Part shown: one piece after another, positions 8,031 through 17,254 of the stretch
Layout of the letters: the number at the start of each line of letters is the position of its first letter
How positions within the stretch are numbered: the first letter of the stretch is position 1
Assembly: GCA_903934285.1 (NCBI GenBank)
Contig: CAIZNN010000212.1
Span: 89,587 to 153,586 of the forward strand
Reading direction: 5' to 3'
DNA from: Akkermansiaceae bacterium
GTDB taxonomy: Bacteria; Verrucomicrobiota; Verrucomicrobiia; Verrucomicrobiales; Akkermansiaceae
DNA length: 64,000 nt
Program-made: the position numbers and the translations under genes
The notes under the pieces: model-generated
Told to the model about the DNA's origin: nothing
Seen by the model: the letters and a program-made list of their open reading frames with translations, nothing else
Databases searched by the model: none

Positions 8031-9002
8031 GTGCCTCTGGCGGAACTCCTGTCGGACGGAATCCCATTGCTCATGGAAGGCGCAGTGGTGGAGCGTGTCC
8101 GGCGCGACGCACCAGAGCTGCTAGATACCCTGCTCATGAACGCGCCCTTGATTTACAGCGAAGCAGGCCGCACTCTCCTCCTCCAAATCTATAGGGAATA
8201 CATGGACATCGGGCGATTGTATGATCTGCCCGTCCTCAACCTCACTCCCACATGGCGCGCCAATCCAGAACGGCTCGCCGCGTCCGCATTCTCCGGACGC
8301 GACATCAACGTGGACGCAGTGCGCTTCCTCCAACAGATCCGGGACGACTGCGGCGATTATGGAGCGAAGATATACATCGGCGGACTCATGGGCTGTCGTA
8401 GCGATGCCTATAAACCACAGGAGGCCCTGCCGCTTGCAGCGGCGCAAGCGTTTCATTCGGTCCAGGCCAGAGCACTGGCGAACGCTGGAGCTGATTTTCT
8501 CATGGCATCGACCATGCCCGAGATCCACGAAGCGCTCGGCATGGCTAAAGCGCTCGCATCAACCGGCTGTCCCTACCTGGTGAGTTTTATCGTTCGCCCC
8601 ACGGGCAGCCTGCTGGACGGGACGCCGATCAATGAGGCCATCGCACATATCGACGATCAAGTGGTTCCGCGCCCCCTTGGCTACTTGGTGAACTGTGTCC
8701 ACAGCTCAACTCTCGATACAGTCCTTTGCGCTCCAGCCGGACAACGTGCCCTTGACACTGGCAGGCTGCTGGGCCTCCAGGCCAATACATCGTCCAAGAG
8801 TCCCGAGGAACTGGATGGTTCTCATGAACTGGCAGGGGAGGCTCCGGAGGATTTCGCTGCGGGAATGTGCGCTTTGCGGGACCGGTTTGGCCTGCGTGTG
8901 CTGGGCGGGTGCTGTGGCACGGATTCCTCACACATTGCGGCGTTGGCCGAAGGCCTGGCACATTCACACCCCGAACCCCTGAAACAGCCCCGCCTTCTTT
9001 AG
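8031..9002 (+). CDS. Homocysteine S-methyltransferase family protein
   Basis: This is a 323-residue zinc-dependent methyltransferase. It transfers methyl from a donor such as S-methylmethionine to homocysteine. The barrel is complete from LLMEGAVVERV to the C-terminal GGCCGTDSSH. The zinc-binding cysteines are visible in YLVNCVHSS and in the GGCC pair. The GTG at 8031 is chosen because it gives the family-typical start (VPLAELLSDGIPLLMEGA). An ATG at 7923 would overlap the 3' end of the preceding gene by 86 bases. The gene sits exactly between two sequences that are contiguous at 10.14 kb, so it looks like an insertion. Confidence 0.88.
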   Translation: MPLAELLSDGIPLLMEGAVVERVRRDAPELLDTLLMNAPLIYSEAGRTLLLQIYREYMDIGRLYDLPVLNLTPTWRANPERLAASAFSGRDINVDAVRFLQQIRDDCGDYGAKIYIGGLMGCRSDAYKPQEALPLAAAQAFHSVQARALANAGADFLMASTMPEIHEALGMAKALASTGCPYLVSFIVRPTGSLLDGTPINEAIAHIDDQVVPRPLGYLVNCVHSSTLDTVLCAPAGQRALDTGRLLGLQANTSSKSPEELDGSHELAGEAPEDFAAGMCALRDRFGLRVLGGCCGTDSSHIAALAEGLAHSHPEPLKQPRLL

Positions 9003-9004
9003 GA

Positions 9005-9074
9005 CTAGGAAACCGACGCCGGAGCACGCCATTTAGTCATGGCAACTTTAAGAGCGTCATTCACCACGAGGCAA
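9005..9074 (-). pseudogene. 3'-end remnant of a second P-type ATPase gene
   Basis: On the minus strand this stretch encodes CLVVNDALKVAMTKWRAPAS followed by VS and a stop. It closely matches the C-terminus of the ATPase at 10143 (CLVVNDAIKVAMIKWRVPGS, then VS). Similarity stops abruptly at ~9075. It is a fragment of a duplicated gene with no function expected. Confidence 0.75.
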
Positions 9075-9264
9075 GGCAGGGGTCTCCCACGAGCATCCTA
9101 CTTGCTTCCTCAAGGTCTTACGGGACATCGCGGTGCTCGGGAAAATTGACGGACTTGGAAACCGGTCATCCGAAAAACAGAATAGGGGTGAAGACCCCAT
9201 GGCGAACGCCCGGCACGCGGGGCTAGATTGGACATCGTTTCAATCAAGAGAAGCAACCATCATC

Positions 9265-9810
9265 ATGAACAAGAACAACTCTGTCGTCACAATCTACAAT
9301 TCACATTCCGAAGCCGAAGCTGCTGTCAGAGAGCTTCAACAATCCGGATTCGAGATGAAACAACTCTCCATCGTGGGCCGAGACTATCAGACGGAGGAGC
9401 ATGTGGTGGGCTACTACAATGCCGGAGACCGGATGAAATACTGGGGTGTTCAGGGCGCATTCTGGGGCGGCATTTGGGGAATGCTTTTTGGGTCGGCGTT
9501 TTTCCTCATTCCGGGAGTTGGTCCGTTGCTCATTGCGGGGCCTTTGGTCGGTTGGATCCTGGGCGCGCTGGAAGGCGCGGCCGTGGTTGGCGGCATGAGC
9601 GCGCTTGGTGCCGGTCTTTTCAGCCTTGGAATTCCCGAAAACAGCGTCCTGAAATACGAAACCGCACTCAAGGCCGACAAGTTCGTCCTGATCGCCCACG
9701 GTTCCGCGGATGAGGTGGTCCATGCTAAAGCGATTCTCAACGGCACCCATCCCGAGACGCTGGACTACCATCAGCAAACGGTTTCGCCCCTTGCGTCGGT
9801 AGCCAAATAA
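9265..9810 (+). CDS. GSP17M-like general stress protein with membrane hairpin
   Basis: This is a 181-residue protein. The N-terminal domain (VVTIYNSHSEAEAAVRELQQ to IVGRDYQTEEHVVGYYN) matches the general-stress-protein 17M-like fold. Two hydrophobic Gly-rich segments follow (WGMLFGSAFFLIPGVGPLLI and LEGAAVVGGMSALGAGLFSL), then an alpha/beta tail (DKFVLIAHGSADEVVHAK). The ATG at 9265 follows AAGAGAAG, and the 44-residue upstream extension lacks family character. The family is linked to stress responses in soil and biofilm bacteria, but its biochemical role is unknown. Confidence 0.82.
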   Translation: MNKNNSVVTIYNSHSEAEAAVRELQQSGFEMKQLSIVGRDYQTEEHVVGYYNAGDRMKYWGVQGAFWGGIWGMLFGSAFFLIPGVGPLLIAGPLVGWILGALEGAAVVGGMSALGAGLFSLGIPENSVLKYETALKADKFVLIAHGSADEVVHAKAILNGTHPETLDYHQQTVSPLASVAK

Positions 9811-9851
9811 CAGCAGCGGGGATTTGTATTCACAGTCAATCCGGGAAACAT

Positions 9852-10049
9852 ATGCAAGGCTCCGTCTCTCTCATCCGTCCGGTCACACGCCAGATGGTAT
9901 ATGCACGTACGATTGAGCTTGCTTCCTTGGCAGGCAGGGCTTCATACGAGATCAAGCAGTTCGATTACGAGCAAGCGAAACGCGAACTCACGGGGGAATC
10001 CGACTTTGACAAGCAGCAGGCAGTATTCGATTTCAACGAATACTCCTGA
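9852..10049 (+). CDS. Small soluble protein of unknown function
   Basis: This 65-residue, mostly helical protein has the body IELASLAGRASYEIKQFDYE followed by QAKRELTGESD. It weakly resembles small DUF2934-type proteins, which carry a similar helix and A-x-REL motif, but this was judged by eye only. It follows the GSP17M-like gene by 41 bases and may be co-transcribed with it. No secretion signal is seen. Confidence 0.55.
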   Translation: MQGSVSLIRPVTRQMVYARTIELASLAGRASYEIKQFDYEQAKRELTGESDFDKQQAVFDFNEYS

Positions 10050-10093
10050 CCATTTCACAACCGCTTGAAGTCACCTGACGGCGGAGCGACCTT

Positions 10094-10141
10094 GAGTTAC
10101 CCCGCCGTTTCTACCGGGTATTGCGAACGGAAACACCGTGA
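10094..10141 (+). pseudogene. Remnant of the FYRV C-terminal domain gene end
   Basis: In frame this encodes ELPRRFYRVLRTETP and a stop, nearly identical to the end of the secreted protein at 8008 (GLPRRFYRVLRSETP). No upstream reading frame remains. Its stop lies one base from the 3' end of the ATPase fragment, so the two gene ends are fused tail to tail. Confidence 0.8.
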
Positions 10142-10142
10142 G

Positions 10143-11693
10143 TTAGGAAACCGATCCGGGAACGCGCCATTTGATCATTGCAACCTTGATGGCGTCATTC
10201 ACCACGAGGCAGGAAATCATCGCATAACAGAATATCACCAGCGTTTGCCACCAAGGCAATCGCATGAGTCCCGGGAGACCCACGAGTGTCAGGATGGTGC
10301 CCGTGAACACATCGGCCATGAGCGCCGCCACGAGGATTTTACTGGGCATCGTCGCCCAAAACCAGTGCCGCTCCCGCGCTGAAACAATCGAAAATGCAGC
10401 AAAGTAGAGTAGCGTGAGGAAACTGAATGTGTAGAGGGCGTTGTTGTTGGTTGCCAAACCAAACCGTGACCATCCGAACCACAAGAAGATGAGCGACTCC
10501 GCAACCATCGCTATTCCAAGCACGATGGACACGGTGATGAAGCCCCCGATGTTCCATGTTTCCGGTTTCCTGGAGGATCGGACATGGTCGGTGGCCAGCG
10601 CGATCTTGGCGAAGTCCGTCATGAATACTAACAGAAGCATGGCGAAAGCCGACACGACGAACTTGCCAGTCACCACGAACGCGATGGCCACGAAGGCCGC
10701 CTTCAGGATCGTCCGGCTGATTTTGTTGATAATCCACGTCAGGATACGCTGGTAAATCGTCCGCCCCTGCTCAACCAGCGCCACGATGTTAGTCAGCCCT
10801 GGTTCCGTCAAAACTACGCTGGCCGCGCCCTTGGCCACGTCGGTCGCGGTGCTGACAGCGATGCCGACTTCGGCCTGGCGGAGGGCAGGAGCATCATTGA
10901 CCCCGTCGCCCGTCATGCCGGTCACATGCCCCGCTGCCTGAAGGTGCTGCACAACGATGTATTTGTCCTCCGGATAGACTTCAGCGAATCCATCGGCCCC
11001 GGCTAACAAATCAACGGTTTCATTGCCGGCTTTGCCGCCGGCGCCCTTCAAATCCGCCACGCGCCGGATATTGGGCAGACCGACGCCGCGGGCAATTTCA
11101 CTCGCGACCGCCAACGCGTCGCCGGTGAGCATCTTGACCGGTACGCCGAGGTCGTGGAGTGTGGCAATGAGTTGCTTGGCATCCGGTCGGGGCGGGTCAT
11201 ACAACGTCACCAAGCCAAGCAAGACGGCGGGGCCACTCTCGGGACCCTTCGCGACCGCCAGGGTCCGGTATCCTTTCAGTGCCGATTCACTGATTCTCGT
11301 TTCCAACGCACTGATCGCCGGTGGTTGGAGTCCGCAGATCTCAGCGACGGCTCTTACGGCGCCTTTCATCACATGGAACCGCTGCCCGTTCTGTTCTACC
11401 ACGGCTTCGGTTCGGCGGGTCTTCGCATCGAACGGAATGAAAGAGACCGGCGTTACCGCAGGGATGCCGTCAAAAACATGCCGATCCTTCGCGGCGGTTA
11501 GAAACGCGAGGTCAATTGGATCCTGATCGGATTCCTGTGACGCGAGTGCGCCTGCCAACATCACATCGGATTCAGACGCGTGCTCCAGCGGAATCACTCC
11601 GGTCACGGCGAGTTGGTTCATCGTGATCGTACCGGTTTTGTCCACACAAAGCACGTCCATATCACCCAGAGAGCTAGTCGCCCTGATCATCAA
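10143..11693 (-). pseudogene. 5'-truncated P-type (P3A, proton-type) ATPase
   Basis: The 516-residue frame carries the phosphorylation motif DKTGTIT only ~19 residues from its first Met. The actuator domain and the first four membrane helices (about 300 residues) are therefore missing. The remaining domains look intact: the nucleotide-binding region, MLTGDALAVASEIARGVGL, the hinge MTGDGVNDAPALRQA and six C-terminal membrane segments. The sequence resembles proton-efflux P3A pumps. Without the N-terminus it cannot pump. Upstream DNA switches to unrelated sequence at ~11,680, marking a recombination breakpoint. Expression of a partial protein cannot be excluded. Confidence 0.85.
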
Positions 11694-12087
11694 CGGAATC
11701 CTACACAGGCTGCCGCTTGTCCTCGAAACACTGGAGGAGCTTCACGAATCCAACGGGCCGCCGAGGGCGGGAGACGAGGAACTCCGGCACGGATCGATTT
11801 GTGCGGTTCGCGCCATGATCGAACGCCTTGACCAAATCGACCTGGCGCCATGTATCTTGTCCGATACCCCGTCCTTGGCCGAGGAAATCGCTGCCGAGTG
11901 GCTGGTTGGCGACCAGCCATGCCGCCTGATTCCTGCTCCTCTCCTGGATCAGCTCACCGCGTCGATTTCCCGCCTTCTGTTGGTTCCAGCGGACTCGACG
12001 GGTTCTCCCGGAAAAAGTTCCTGATCCCGGTGATGCGCCCTTGGCGTGCGTGGACCCGGAGCAGGTCGATTCTGCCGGGTCCTTTAA
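11694..12087 (+). other. Gap with an unrecognised plus-strand frame (11623-12024)
   Basis: Between the ATPase breakpoint and the integrase lies one open plus-strand frame. After the breakpoint it encodes helical sequence (LVALIINGILHRLPLVLETL, then AMIERLDQIDLAPCILSD). Its upstream part overlaps the ATPase antisense and is not a credible start. It is probably the 3' part of an element gene cut by the same breakpoint. No family was recognised, and the rest of the gap shows nothing clear. Confidence 0.35.
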
Positions 12088-13356
12088 TTACTGGCTGTTG
12101 TTTTCCATTGGCTTCATGACCACCGCTGGAGTAAGCGTCCAAAATTCGGTGGCAATTTTTCCATGAGATCGGTAGTCGTAATAGTATTGGGAAACGACGT
12201 CCGGGCTATTACCCATCTCGTTGGCGGTTATTTCCAAGCTCTTTGTATCCGCGTATCGACAACTTCCGAATGTGTGGCGGAGTACATCACGGCGATCCAC
12301 CATGGTTCCGTCGTAGACCCCTTTTCCCCGACCGCGCATGTTTCCCAGGAGATCTTTGGCGTATTTTAACCGCCATTTGCGCCATCGGGATGTCCAATAT
12401 CCGGAGAGAATCGGGCCTTTCAACACGTTGCCAGGGGTTTGTGCCCGAATCCAGTCGAGCCATGCGGTCAGGGTCGGGTGAGCATCAAACTGCCGTCCCA
12501 TACGAATCTTGCTACACTCCGCTTTGACGTGGACCATGCCTTCTTGGAGGTCTTCCCAATCTGTCGTAACCGTCCTTGAAACGTTGTTGATTTTGAATCT
12601 GCCTCGGAACTCCGCCGGACGAAGTCCCGCGAATAGCGAAATCGCCAAGTGCGAAACGACTTGAAGATCCCCGGACTCAATTGCCAATTTAAGCAGCCCC
12701 CGCGCCTCGGCAGGTGACAGAGTAACTGCTTTGCCTCGGGCACGTGTTTTTTCCTTGGCTTTGCCCTTAGGGGGAGGGGGCACCGGATTCTCCGGCAGCC
12801 AACCATTAAGGGCCGCCCACCCAAGCCAACGATTTGACGTCCTGCGATAATTAATCCGATCTTGGCGTCCCGTTTTTAGTGAGGAGAGGAACGCCGACAC
12901 GGCTTGGCGCGTTGCCACAGATGCGGGTTTGGAATCGCCGCCGAGGGCTTTGCACAGCAAGACTGCCCGATTCCGGATGTCACGCAAGGAGACGTCTTCC
13001 AAATCGTTGCTCTCGGACTTGAAGAAAGCCGCCCGCATCTCGCCAAGGGTGCCCCTCATCGTGATTTTCTTGAGATCCGTGATCGCCTTCTCGCCTACGG
13101 CAGCCAAAGAGCTTCCCAATTCCAGAAGATGTTTGTTGATCTTATCCCAGCGGAGGAGGTCATTTGCCGGAATTTTGGCAGCTTCTTCGCCTTGCTTCCG
13201 CCGCCGTGGTTTGAGCTCGCGGGCCCTCGCTTCGGCATCTTCCTTGATCGCAAACGTCTCGTAGCGGTCCTTGCCATCCTGCCGCCCCAGATATAGCCTC
13301 CAGCGTTCTTTCCCATGCACCTTGACCTTGTAAGGAGTTAGACTCGTAATTGCCAT
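12088..13356 (-). CDS. Tyrosine recombinase / integrase
   Basis: This 422-residue integrase has an N-terminal arm-type DNA-binding part (MAITSLTPYKVKVHGKERWR), a SAM-like core-binding domain (~115-210) and a catalytic domain. Catalytic Arg is in LFAGLRPAEFRG, the second Arg in VLRHTFGSCRY and the Tyr in VVSQYYYDY. The usual His two positions before the second Arg appears as Asp (RRDVLRH), an uncommon substitution. The start at 13356 excludes an upstream frame that merely translates the adjoining tRNA fragment. It probably excises or integrates the island at tRNA-Arg. Confidence 0.9.
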   Translation of the reverse strand: MAITSLTPYKVKVHGKERWRLYLGRQDGKDRYETFAIKEDAEARARELKPRRRKQGEEAAKIPANDLLRWDKINKHLLELGSSLAAVGEKAITDLKKITMRGTLGEMRAAFFKSESNDLEDVSLRDIRNRAVLLCKALGGDSKPASVATRQAVSAFLSSLKTGRQDRINYRRTSNRWLGWAALNGWLPENPVPPPPKGKAKEKTRARGKAVTLSPAEARGLLKLAIESGDLQVVSHLAISLFAGLRPAEFRGRFKINNVSRTVTTDWEDLQEGMVHVKAECSKIRMGRQFDAHPTLTAWLDWIRAQTPGNVLKGPILSGYWTSRWRKWRLKYAKDLLGNMRGRGKGVYDGTMVDRRDVLRHTFGSCRYADTKSLEITANEMGNSPDVVSQYYYDYRSHGKIATEFWTLTPAVVMKPMENNSQ

Positions 13357-13428
13357 GCCGTATCCTAGCCGTATCGAAATTGCCGTCAAGCTGAAAGGCT
13401 TGCAAACAAAGGGGATTGTGGCGAGTTC

Positions 13429-13476
13429 GCAAGGTTTCCTAAACCTTAAATGCAGGTTCGATTCCTGCCGGGGGCA
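13429..13476 (+). other. att site: 3' half of a tRNA-Arg(CCT) gene
   Basis: An anticodon arm (AAGGT, loop TTCCTAA with anticodon CCT, ACCTT), a T-arm (GCAGG TTCGATT CCTGC) and a 3' acceptor strand (CGGGGGC plus discriminator A) are present. No matching 5' half precedes them: no GCCCCCG or D-arm is found. No CCA is encoded. This is the usual signature of one end of an element integrated in a tRNA gene, and it lies 73 bases from the integrase start. Confidence 0.85.
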
Positions 13477-13538
13477 CTTCATTGATTTTCAATGACTTGG
13501 GTTTTGCTAAGACGCAAGACAAGAGGCAGAGAAGAGTC

Positions 13539-13568
13539 GACTTGTCGGACTTGTCGGACTTGTCGGAC
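13539..13568 (+). repeat. 9-bp tandem repeat GACTTGTCG x3
   Basis: Three exact tandem copies of GACTTGTCG, plus GAC, lie in the spacer between the att site and the propeller gene. The open frame across them would encode LSDLSDLSD but has no credible start. The rest of the spacer up to 13763 holds no gene that I can support. Confidence 0.85.
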
Positions 13569-13763
13569 GATGTCGTGGGAGAAGATGAACTCGCCGCCGA
13601 GATGCCCGATGGTGTAGGTGAAACCGCAAAGGCTGGCTTGAAAGGCCCGATAAGCCTGCGTCACGAGGAACGCCTCCCCCCCGCCTCGCCCCAGCCAGGG
13701 GAATTTTCCGCGAAAGAATTGGCTGGAGGCAGCGTAGGGGATGGTCTCACAAACAAAACACTC

Positions 13764-15041
13764 ATGAAAACACGGCAGCAATTTGAGTTGGGCATGGTGG
13801 TGGCGATGGCGGCTTTCGGGATCGGGAGTTTGCCTGCCGCAGGCGCGGATTGGCCGCAGTTCCGGGGCCCCAACCTCGACGGCAAATCAACCGAGACGGG
13901 CATCATCAAAAGTTGGGAGCAACAGCCGCCGGCATTGCGCTGGATGGGCGAAGGCCTGGGCAATGGCTATGCCGGCCTGGCCGTGGTGGGCGAGCGGATC
14001 TACACCTGCGGCGACTTCAAAGACGGCCAGGGAGTGGTGGCGGTCGATGCCAAGGACGGCAAGGTGGTGTGGACCACGGTGCTGACCGAAGGGGTGCCCA
14101 AGCACGGCTACGAAGGCGCGCGCAGCACCCCCACGGTGGTCGGCGACCAGTTGTGGGTGACCACCTCCGACGGCATGATCGCCTGCCTGAGCACGGCGGG
14201 CAAGGTGCTCTGGAAGAAGAGTTTCGACAAGGAATGGGGCGGCAAAATGATGTCGGGCTGGGGCTTTGCGGAATCGGTGCTGGTGGATGGCAAGGCGGCA
14301 ATCTGCACCCCGGGCGGACCCGAGGCGATGATGGTGGCACTCGACAAGGACAGCGGCAAGGAATTGTGGAAATGCCAGGTGCCGGAATTCGCCAGCAACG
14401 GCAAACCCGGCGCGGGTTACAGCTCAGTGGTCATCTCGATGGGCGCAGGGGTGAAACAATATGTGCAAATGACCGGCCGCGGAGTGATCGGGGTGCGCGC
14501 GGCCGACGGCAAGTTTCTGTGGGGCTACGGTCACACGGCCAACGGCGTGGCTAACATCTCCAGCCCGGTGATTGAGGGCGACTATGTGTTCAGTTCGACC
14601 GCCTACGGCGCCGGCGCGGGCTTGGTGAAACTTGAAAAGGACGGTGCCGGCGTGAAGGCCACCGAGGTGTATTTCCTCAAACCCGACGTGCTGCAAAACC
14701 ACCACGGCGGCATGGTGTTGGTGGACGGCTATATCTATTGCGGGCACAAACAAAACGGCGGCGACCTGGTGTGCCTCGAGCTCAAGACCGGCAAGTTCAT
14801 GTGGGGCCCGATCAAGGCCCCCGGCAAAGGCTCGGCATGCGTCACTTACGCCGATGGCCACCTGATTTTCCGTTACCAAAACGGCCTGGTGGTGCTGGTC
14901 GAGGCCACACCCAAGGAATTCCGCGTCAAGGGCAGCTTCACGCCGCAGTTCCAAGAGAAGGAATCGTGGGCCTATCCGGTGGTGGCCGGGGGCCGGCTCT
15001 ATCTGCGCGAACAGGACAAGGTGATGTGCTATCAACTCTGA
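13764..15041 (+). CDS. Secreted PQQ-like beta-propeller protein (BamB-like fold)
   Basis: This 425-residue exported protein has a signal peptide (MVVAMAAFGIGSLPAAGADW) and then repeated beta-propeller blades with the tryptophan docking pattern (GVVAVDAKDGKVVWTTVL, STAGKVLWKKS, KDSGKELWKC, AADGKFLWGY). WPQFRGPNLDGKS at the mature N-terminus is typical of planctomycete and verrucomicrobial PQQ-like proteins. No quinoprotein dehydrogenase active-site residues were identified. The start at 13764 is chosen for the signal peptide; the longer frame reads through the 9-bp repeats. A scaffold or binding role is likely, and the ligand is unknown. Confidence 0.88.
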   Translation: MKTRQQFELGMVVAMAAFGIGSLPAAGADWPQFRGPNLDGKSTETGIIKSWEQQPPALRWMGEGLGNGYAGLAVVGERIYTCGDFKDGQGVVAVDAKDGKVVWTTVLTEGVPKHGYEGARSTPTVVGDQLWVTTSDGMIACLSTAGKVLWKKSFDKEWGGKMMSGWGFAESVLVDGKAAICTPGGPEAMMVALDKDSGKELWKCQVPEFASNGKPGAGYSSVVISMGAGVKQYVQMTGRGVIGVRAADGKFLWGYGHTANGVANISSPVIEGDYVFSSTAYGAGAGLVKLEKDGAGVKATEVYFLKPDVLQNHHGGMVLVDGYIYCGHKQNGGDLVCLELKTGKFMWGPIKAPGKGSACVTYADGHLIFRYQNGLVVLVEATPKEFRVKGSFTPQFQEKESWAYPVVAGGRLYLREQDKVMCYQL

Positions 15042-15155
15042 GATGCCAGCATCTTGCCCGACACTTCCGCCCGGGTTGTGCTTGCCTCCGATGCACTTGC
15101 CGTGCAACAAGCCGCCGCGCCTGCGCGTACCGAGAGCCCTTACACCCCACCCCAC

Positions 15156-17195
15156 ATGACCCGCCGAAGCCATCCCCGCGTCACCCTTGTCACCACCTTG
15201 TTGCTTGGCGGTTTGCCGCCGGGCTTGCTGCCGGCGGCCGAACCCGCCCCCGCCATGAACCCGCTGGTGGTGACGGCGGAACGCTCGACCGGGAGCGTTC
15301 TGTTAGGCAGGGAGCTCGACCTGTTTCAAGCGGACTCGGTGGCCGACCTAACGGGTTTGGTGCCGAACTTCGCGGTGGTCACCAGCGACACCCGCGGCTA
15401 TGGCGACATCATCAGCATGCGGGGCTCGGCCAACACCCTGTTTTTTTCCGCGCCGGCGGTCGGGATGATGGTCGATGATGTGCCGCTGGGAGACACCTCC
15501 AGCTATCCGGCCGGATTATTGGAACTGGACCAAGTGCAAATCCTGCGCGGCCCGCAGGGGACCATCTATGGCCGCAATGGCGCGGCGGGCATGCTGGACA
15601 TGACCACCCCGCCACCGGGACCCAAGAGCGAGACGCATTTGACCACCGATTACGGGTCGTATGATGCGTGGGGCGCGCGCCTGCGCACCGGCGGCCCGCT
15701 GGGCGGCGGCTTCGCCCAGACGCTCCAACTCTATCACCAGCAACGCGACGGCTTCATCGACGACCCCACCCTCGGCCGCGCCATCGACGACCGCGAGCTC
15801 ACCGGCGGCTTGGCCAACTTGTATTGGCAGCCCACTGCGGATAGCACGTGGCGGCTGCGGGTGCTGGCCGAGCGCGCCGATGACGGCGGCCAGCGGCTCA
15901 GCTCGTTAGCCAGCCCGGACCCGTTCAGCGTCACTTCGGAAATCGCCGGCAAAACCGCCATGGAGCGCCACCAGGTGTCGTTGCACTGGACCAAGGAAGG
16001 GCCGTGGGGCCGCTTCAAATCAATCACCGCCTGGCAGGACTGGAAACTCGACCCGAGCGTGACGGATCTGGATTTGAGAGCGAGCTATCCGGGCTACGAG
16101 TCGTCCTCGACGATCATCCAGGACGAGCAGCTGTGGAGCCAGGAATTCCGTTGGGAATCGCCGCAGGATGCCGGCCCGTGGTCGTGGCGCACGGGCGTGT
16201 TTTTCATGAATCAGGCGAGCAGTGGCGATGCGACGCGGGCGTTCCCGGTGGAAGTGGACTACGGGCTGTGGATGCCCATGTCCGAACGCACTGTCTATCA
16301 ACTCGACCAGTGGAATGTGGCGGCCTACGGCCGGGCCTCGTATGCGGTCAGCCCGCAGCTGAGCCTGCAAGCCGGGGCACGGCTGGAATATGCGAACACC
16401 CAGATCGAGCGCACCAAGTCAAGCACGCTGGTGTTTCCGCCGAGCGTGGTCAACGACGACACGGGCGCTTGCTATGTCTCGCCGGAACTCGGTGCCTCCT
16501 ATGCGGTGTGCGACACCACCCGGCTGTACGCGCGCAGCGCCATCGGCATCAAGCCGGGCGGGTTCTCCGCCTTTGCCAGCACCCCTGCCCAGGCGCGCTA
16601 TGACGAGGACGTGGCGTGGACCAACGAAGTGGGCGTGGAAGTGGCCGTGCCGGAGCAGCACCTAACAATTTCGCTGGCGGGTTTCTGGAACCGCAACAAC
16701 GACTATCAGGTGAACCGCCCGGATGTGTATTCGACCGACTTTTTCACGGTGAATGCCGGCGCGGTGAGTTCGCCCGGAGTGGAGACCGAGCTGCGTTGGC
16801 AACCCCTCGCCGGGCTGACCGTGCAAGGCAGCGCGGGATATGTGAACGCGCAATTCGACGATGCCCCCTATGCTGGCAACGCGGTGCCGTTTGTGCCCGA
16901 GTTCACCGCCAGCCTCGGGCTGCGCTATGATTTGCCCAAGGGCTATTATATGCAAACCTCGGTGCGGGCGACCGGCGCCACCTATTTTGATGAGGCCAAC
17001 CACGACGCATTCCGCCAAGGTTCGTATCTTTGCTGGGATGCCGAGATCGGGTATGCCGCGCAACAGTTCTCGGTGGCGCTGTTCGGCCGCAATTTGCTAG
17101 ATGAGGAGTATTACACCTTCATCAATCCGCAGATCAACGCCGGCTCCCCCGGCGACCCGCAGATCTTCGGCATCCGCGCGTCGTTGGATTTCTAA
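15156..17195 (+). CDS. TonB-dependent outer-membrane receptor
   Basis: This 679-residue receptor has a signal peptide (VTLVTTLLLGGLPPGLLPAA), a TonB-box-like MNPLVVTAER and a plug domain (~residues 50-160, with VQILRGPQGTIYGRNGAAGM). A 22-strand-type barrel follows and ends in FGIRASLDF with the terminal aromatic residue needed for outer-membrane assembly. The pattern is that of iron-siderophore or sugar receptors. It lies ~115 bases after the propeller gene and ~60 bases before galactokinase. The substrate cannot be told from sequence; adjacency to galK hints at oligosaccharides. Confidence 0.92.
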   Translation: MTRRSHPRVTLVTTLLLGGLPPGLLPAAEPAPAMNPLVVTAERSTGSVLLGRELDLFQADSVADLTGLVPNFAVVTSDTRGYGDIISMRGSANTLFFSAPAVGMMVDDVPLGDTSSYPAGLLELDQVQILRGPQGTIYGRNGAAGMLDMTTPPPGPKSETHLTTDYGSYDAWGARLRTGGPLGGGFAQTLQLYHQQRDGFIDDPTLGRAIDDRELTGGLANLYWQPTADSTWRLRVLAERADDGGQRLSSLASPDPFSVTSEIAGKTAMERHQVSLHWTKEGPWGRFKSITAWQDWKLDPSVTDLDLRASYPGYESSSTIIQDEQLWSQEFRWESPQDAGPWSWRTGVFFMNQASSGDATRAFPVEVDYGLWMPMSERTVYQLDQWNVAAYGRASYAVSPQLSLQAGARLEYANTQIERTKSSTLVFPPSVVNDDTGACYVSPELGASYAVCDTTRLYARSAIGIKPGGFSAFASTPAQARYDEDVAWTNEVGVEVAVPEQHLTISLAGFWNRNNDYQVNRPDVYSTDFFTVNAGAVSSPGVETELRWQPLAGLTVQGSAGYVNAQFDDAPYAGNAVPFVPEFTASLGLRYDLPKGYYMQTSVRATGATYFDEANHDAFRQGSYLCWDAEIGYAAQQFSVALFGRNLLDEEYYTFINPQINAGSPGDPQIFGIRASLDF

Positions 17196-17254
17196 GCGGC
17201 CGCGTTTCCCGCTTTACTTCACTGCGGTTTTGAGCCATTGGTGTGGCCACGCCC

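Noticed and set aside
13356..13482. N-terminal extension of the integrase across the tRNA fragment
   Set aside because: The extra residues (CPRQESNLHLRFRKPCELAT) are just the reverse translation of the tRNA 3' end, a known artefact of integrases beside tRNA sites.
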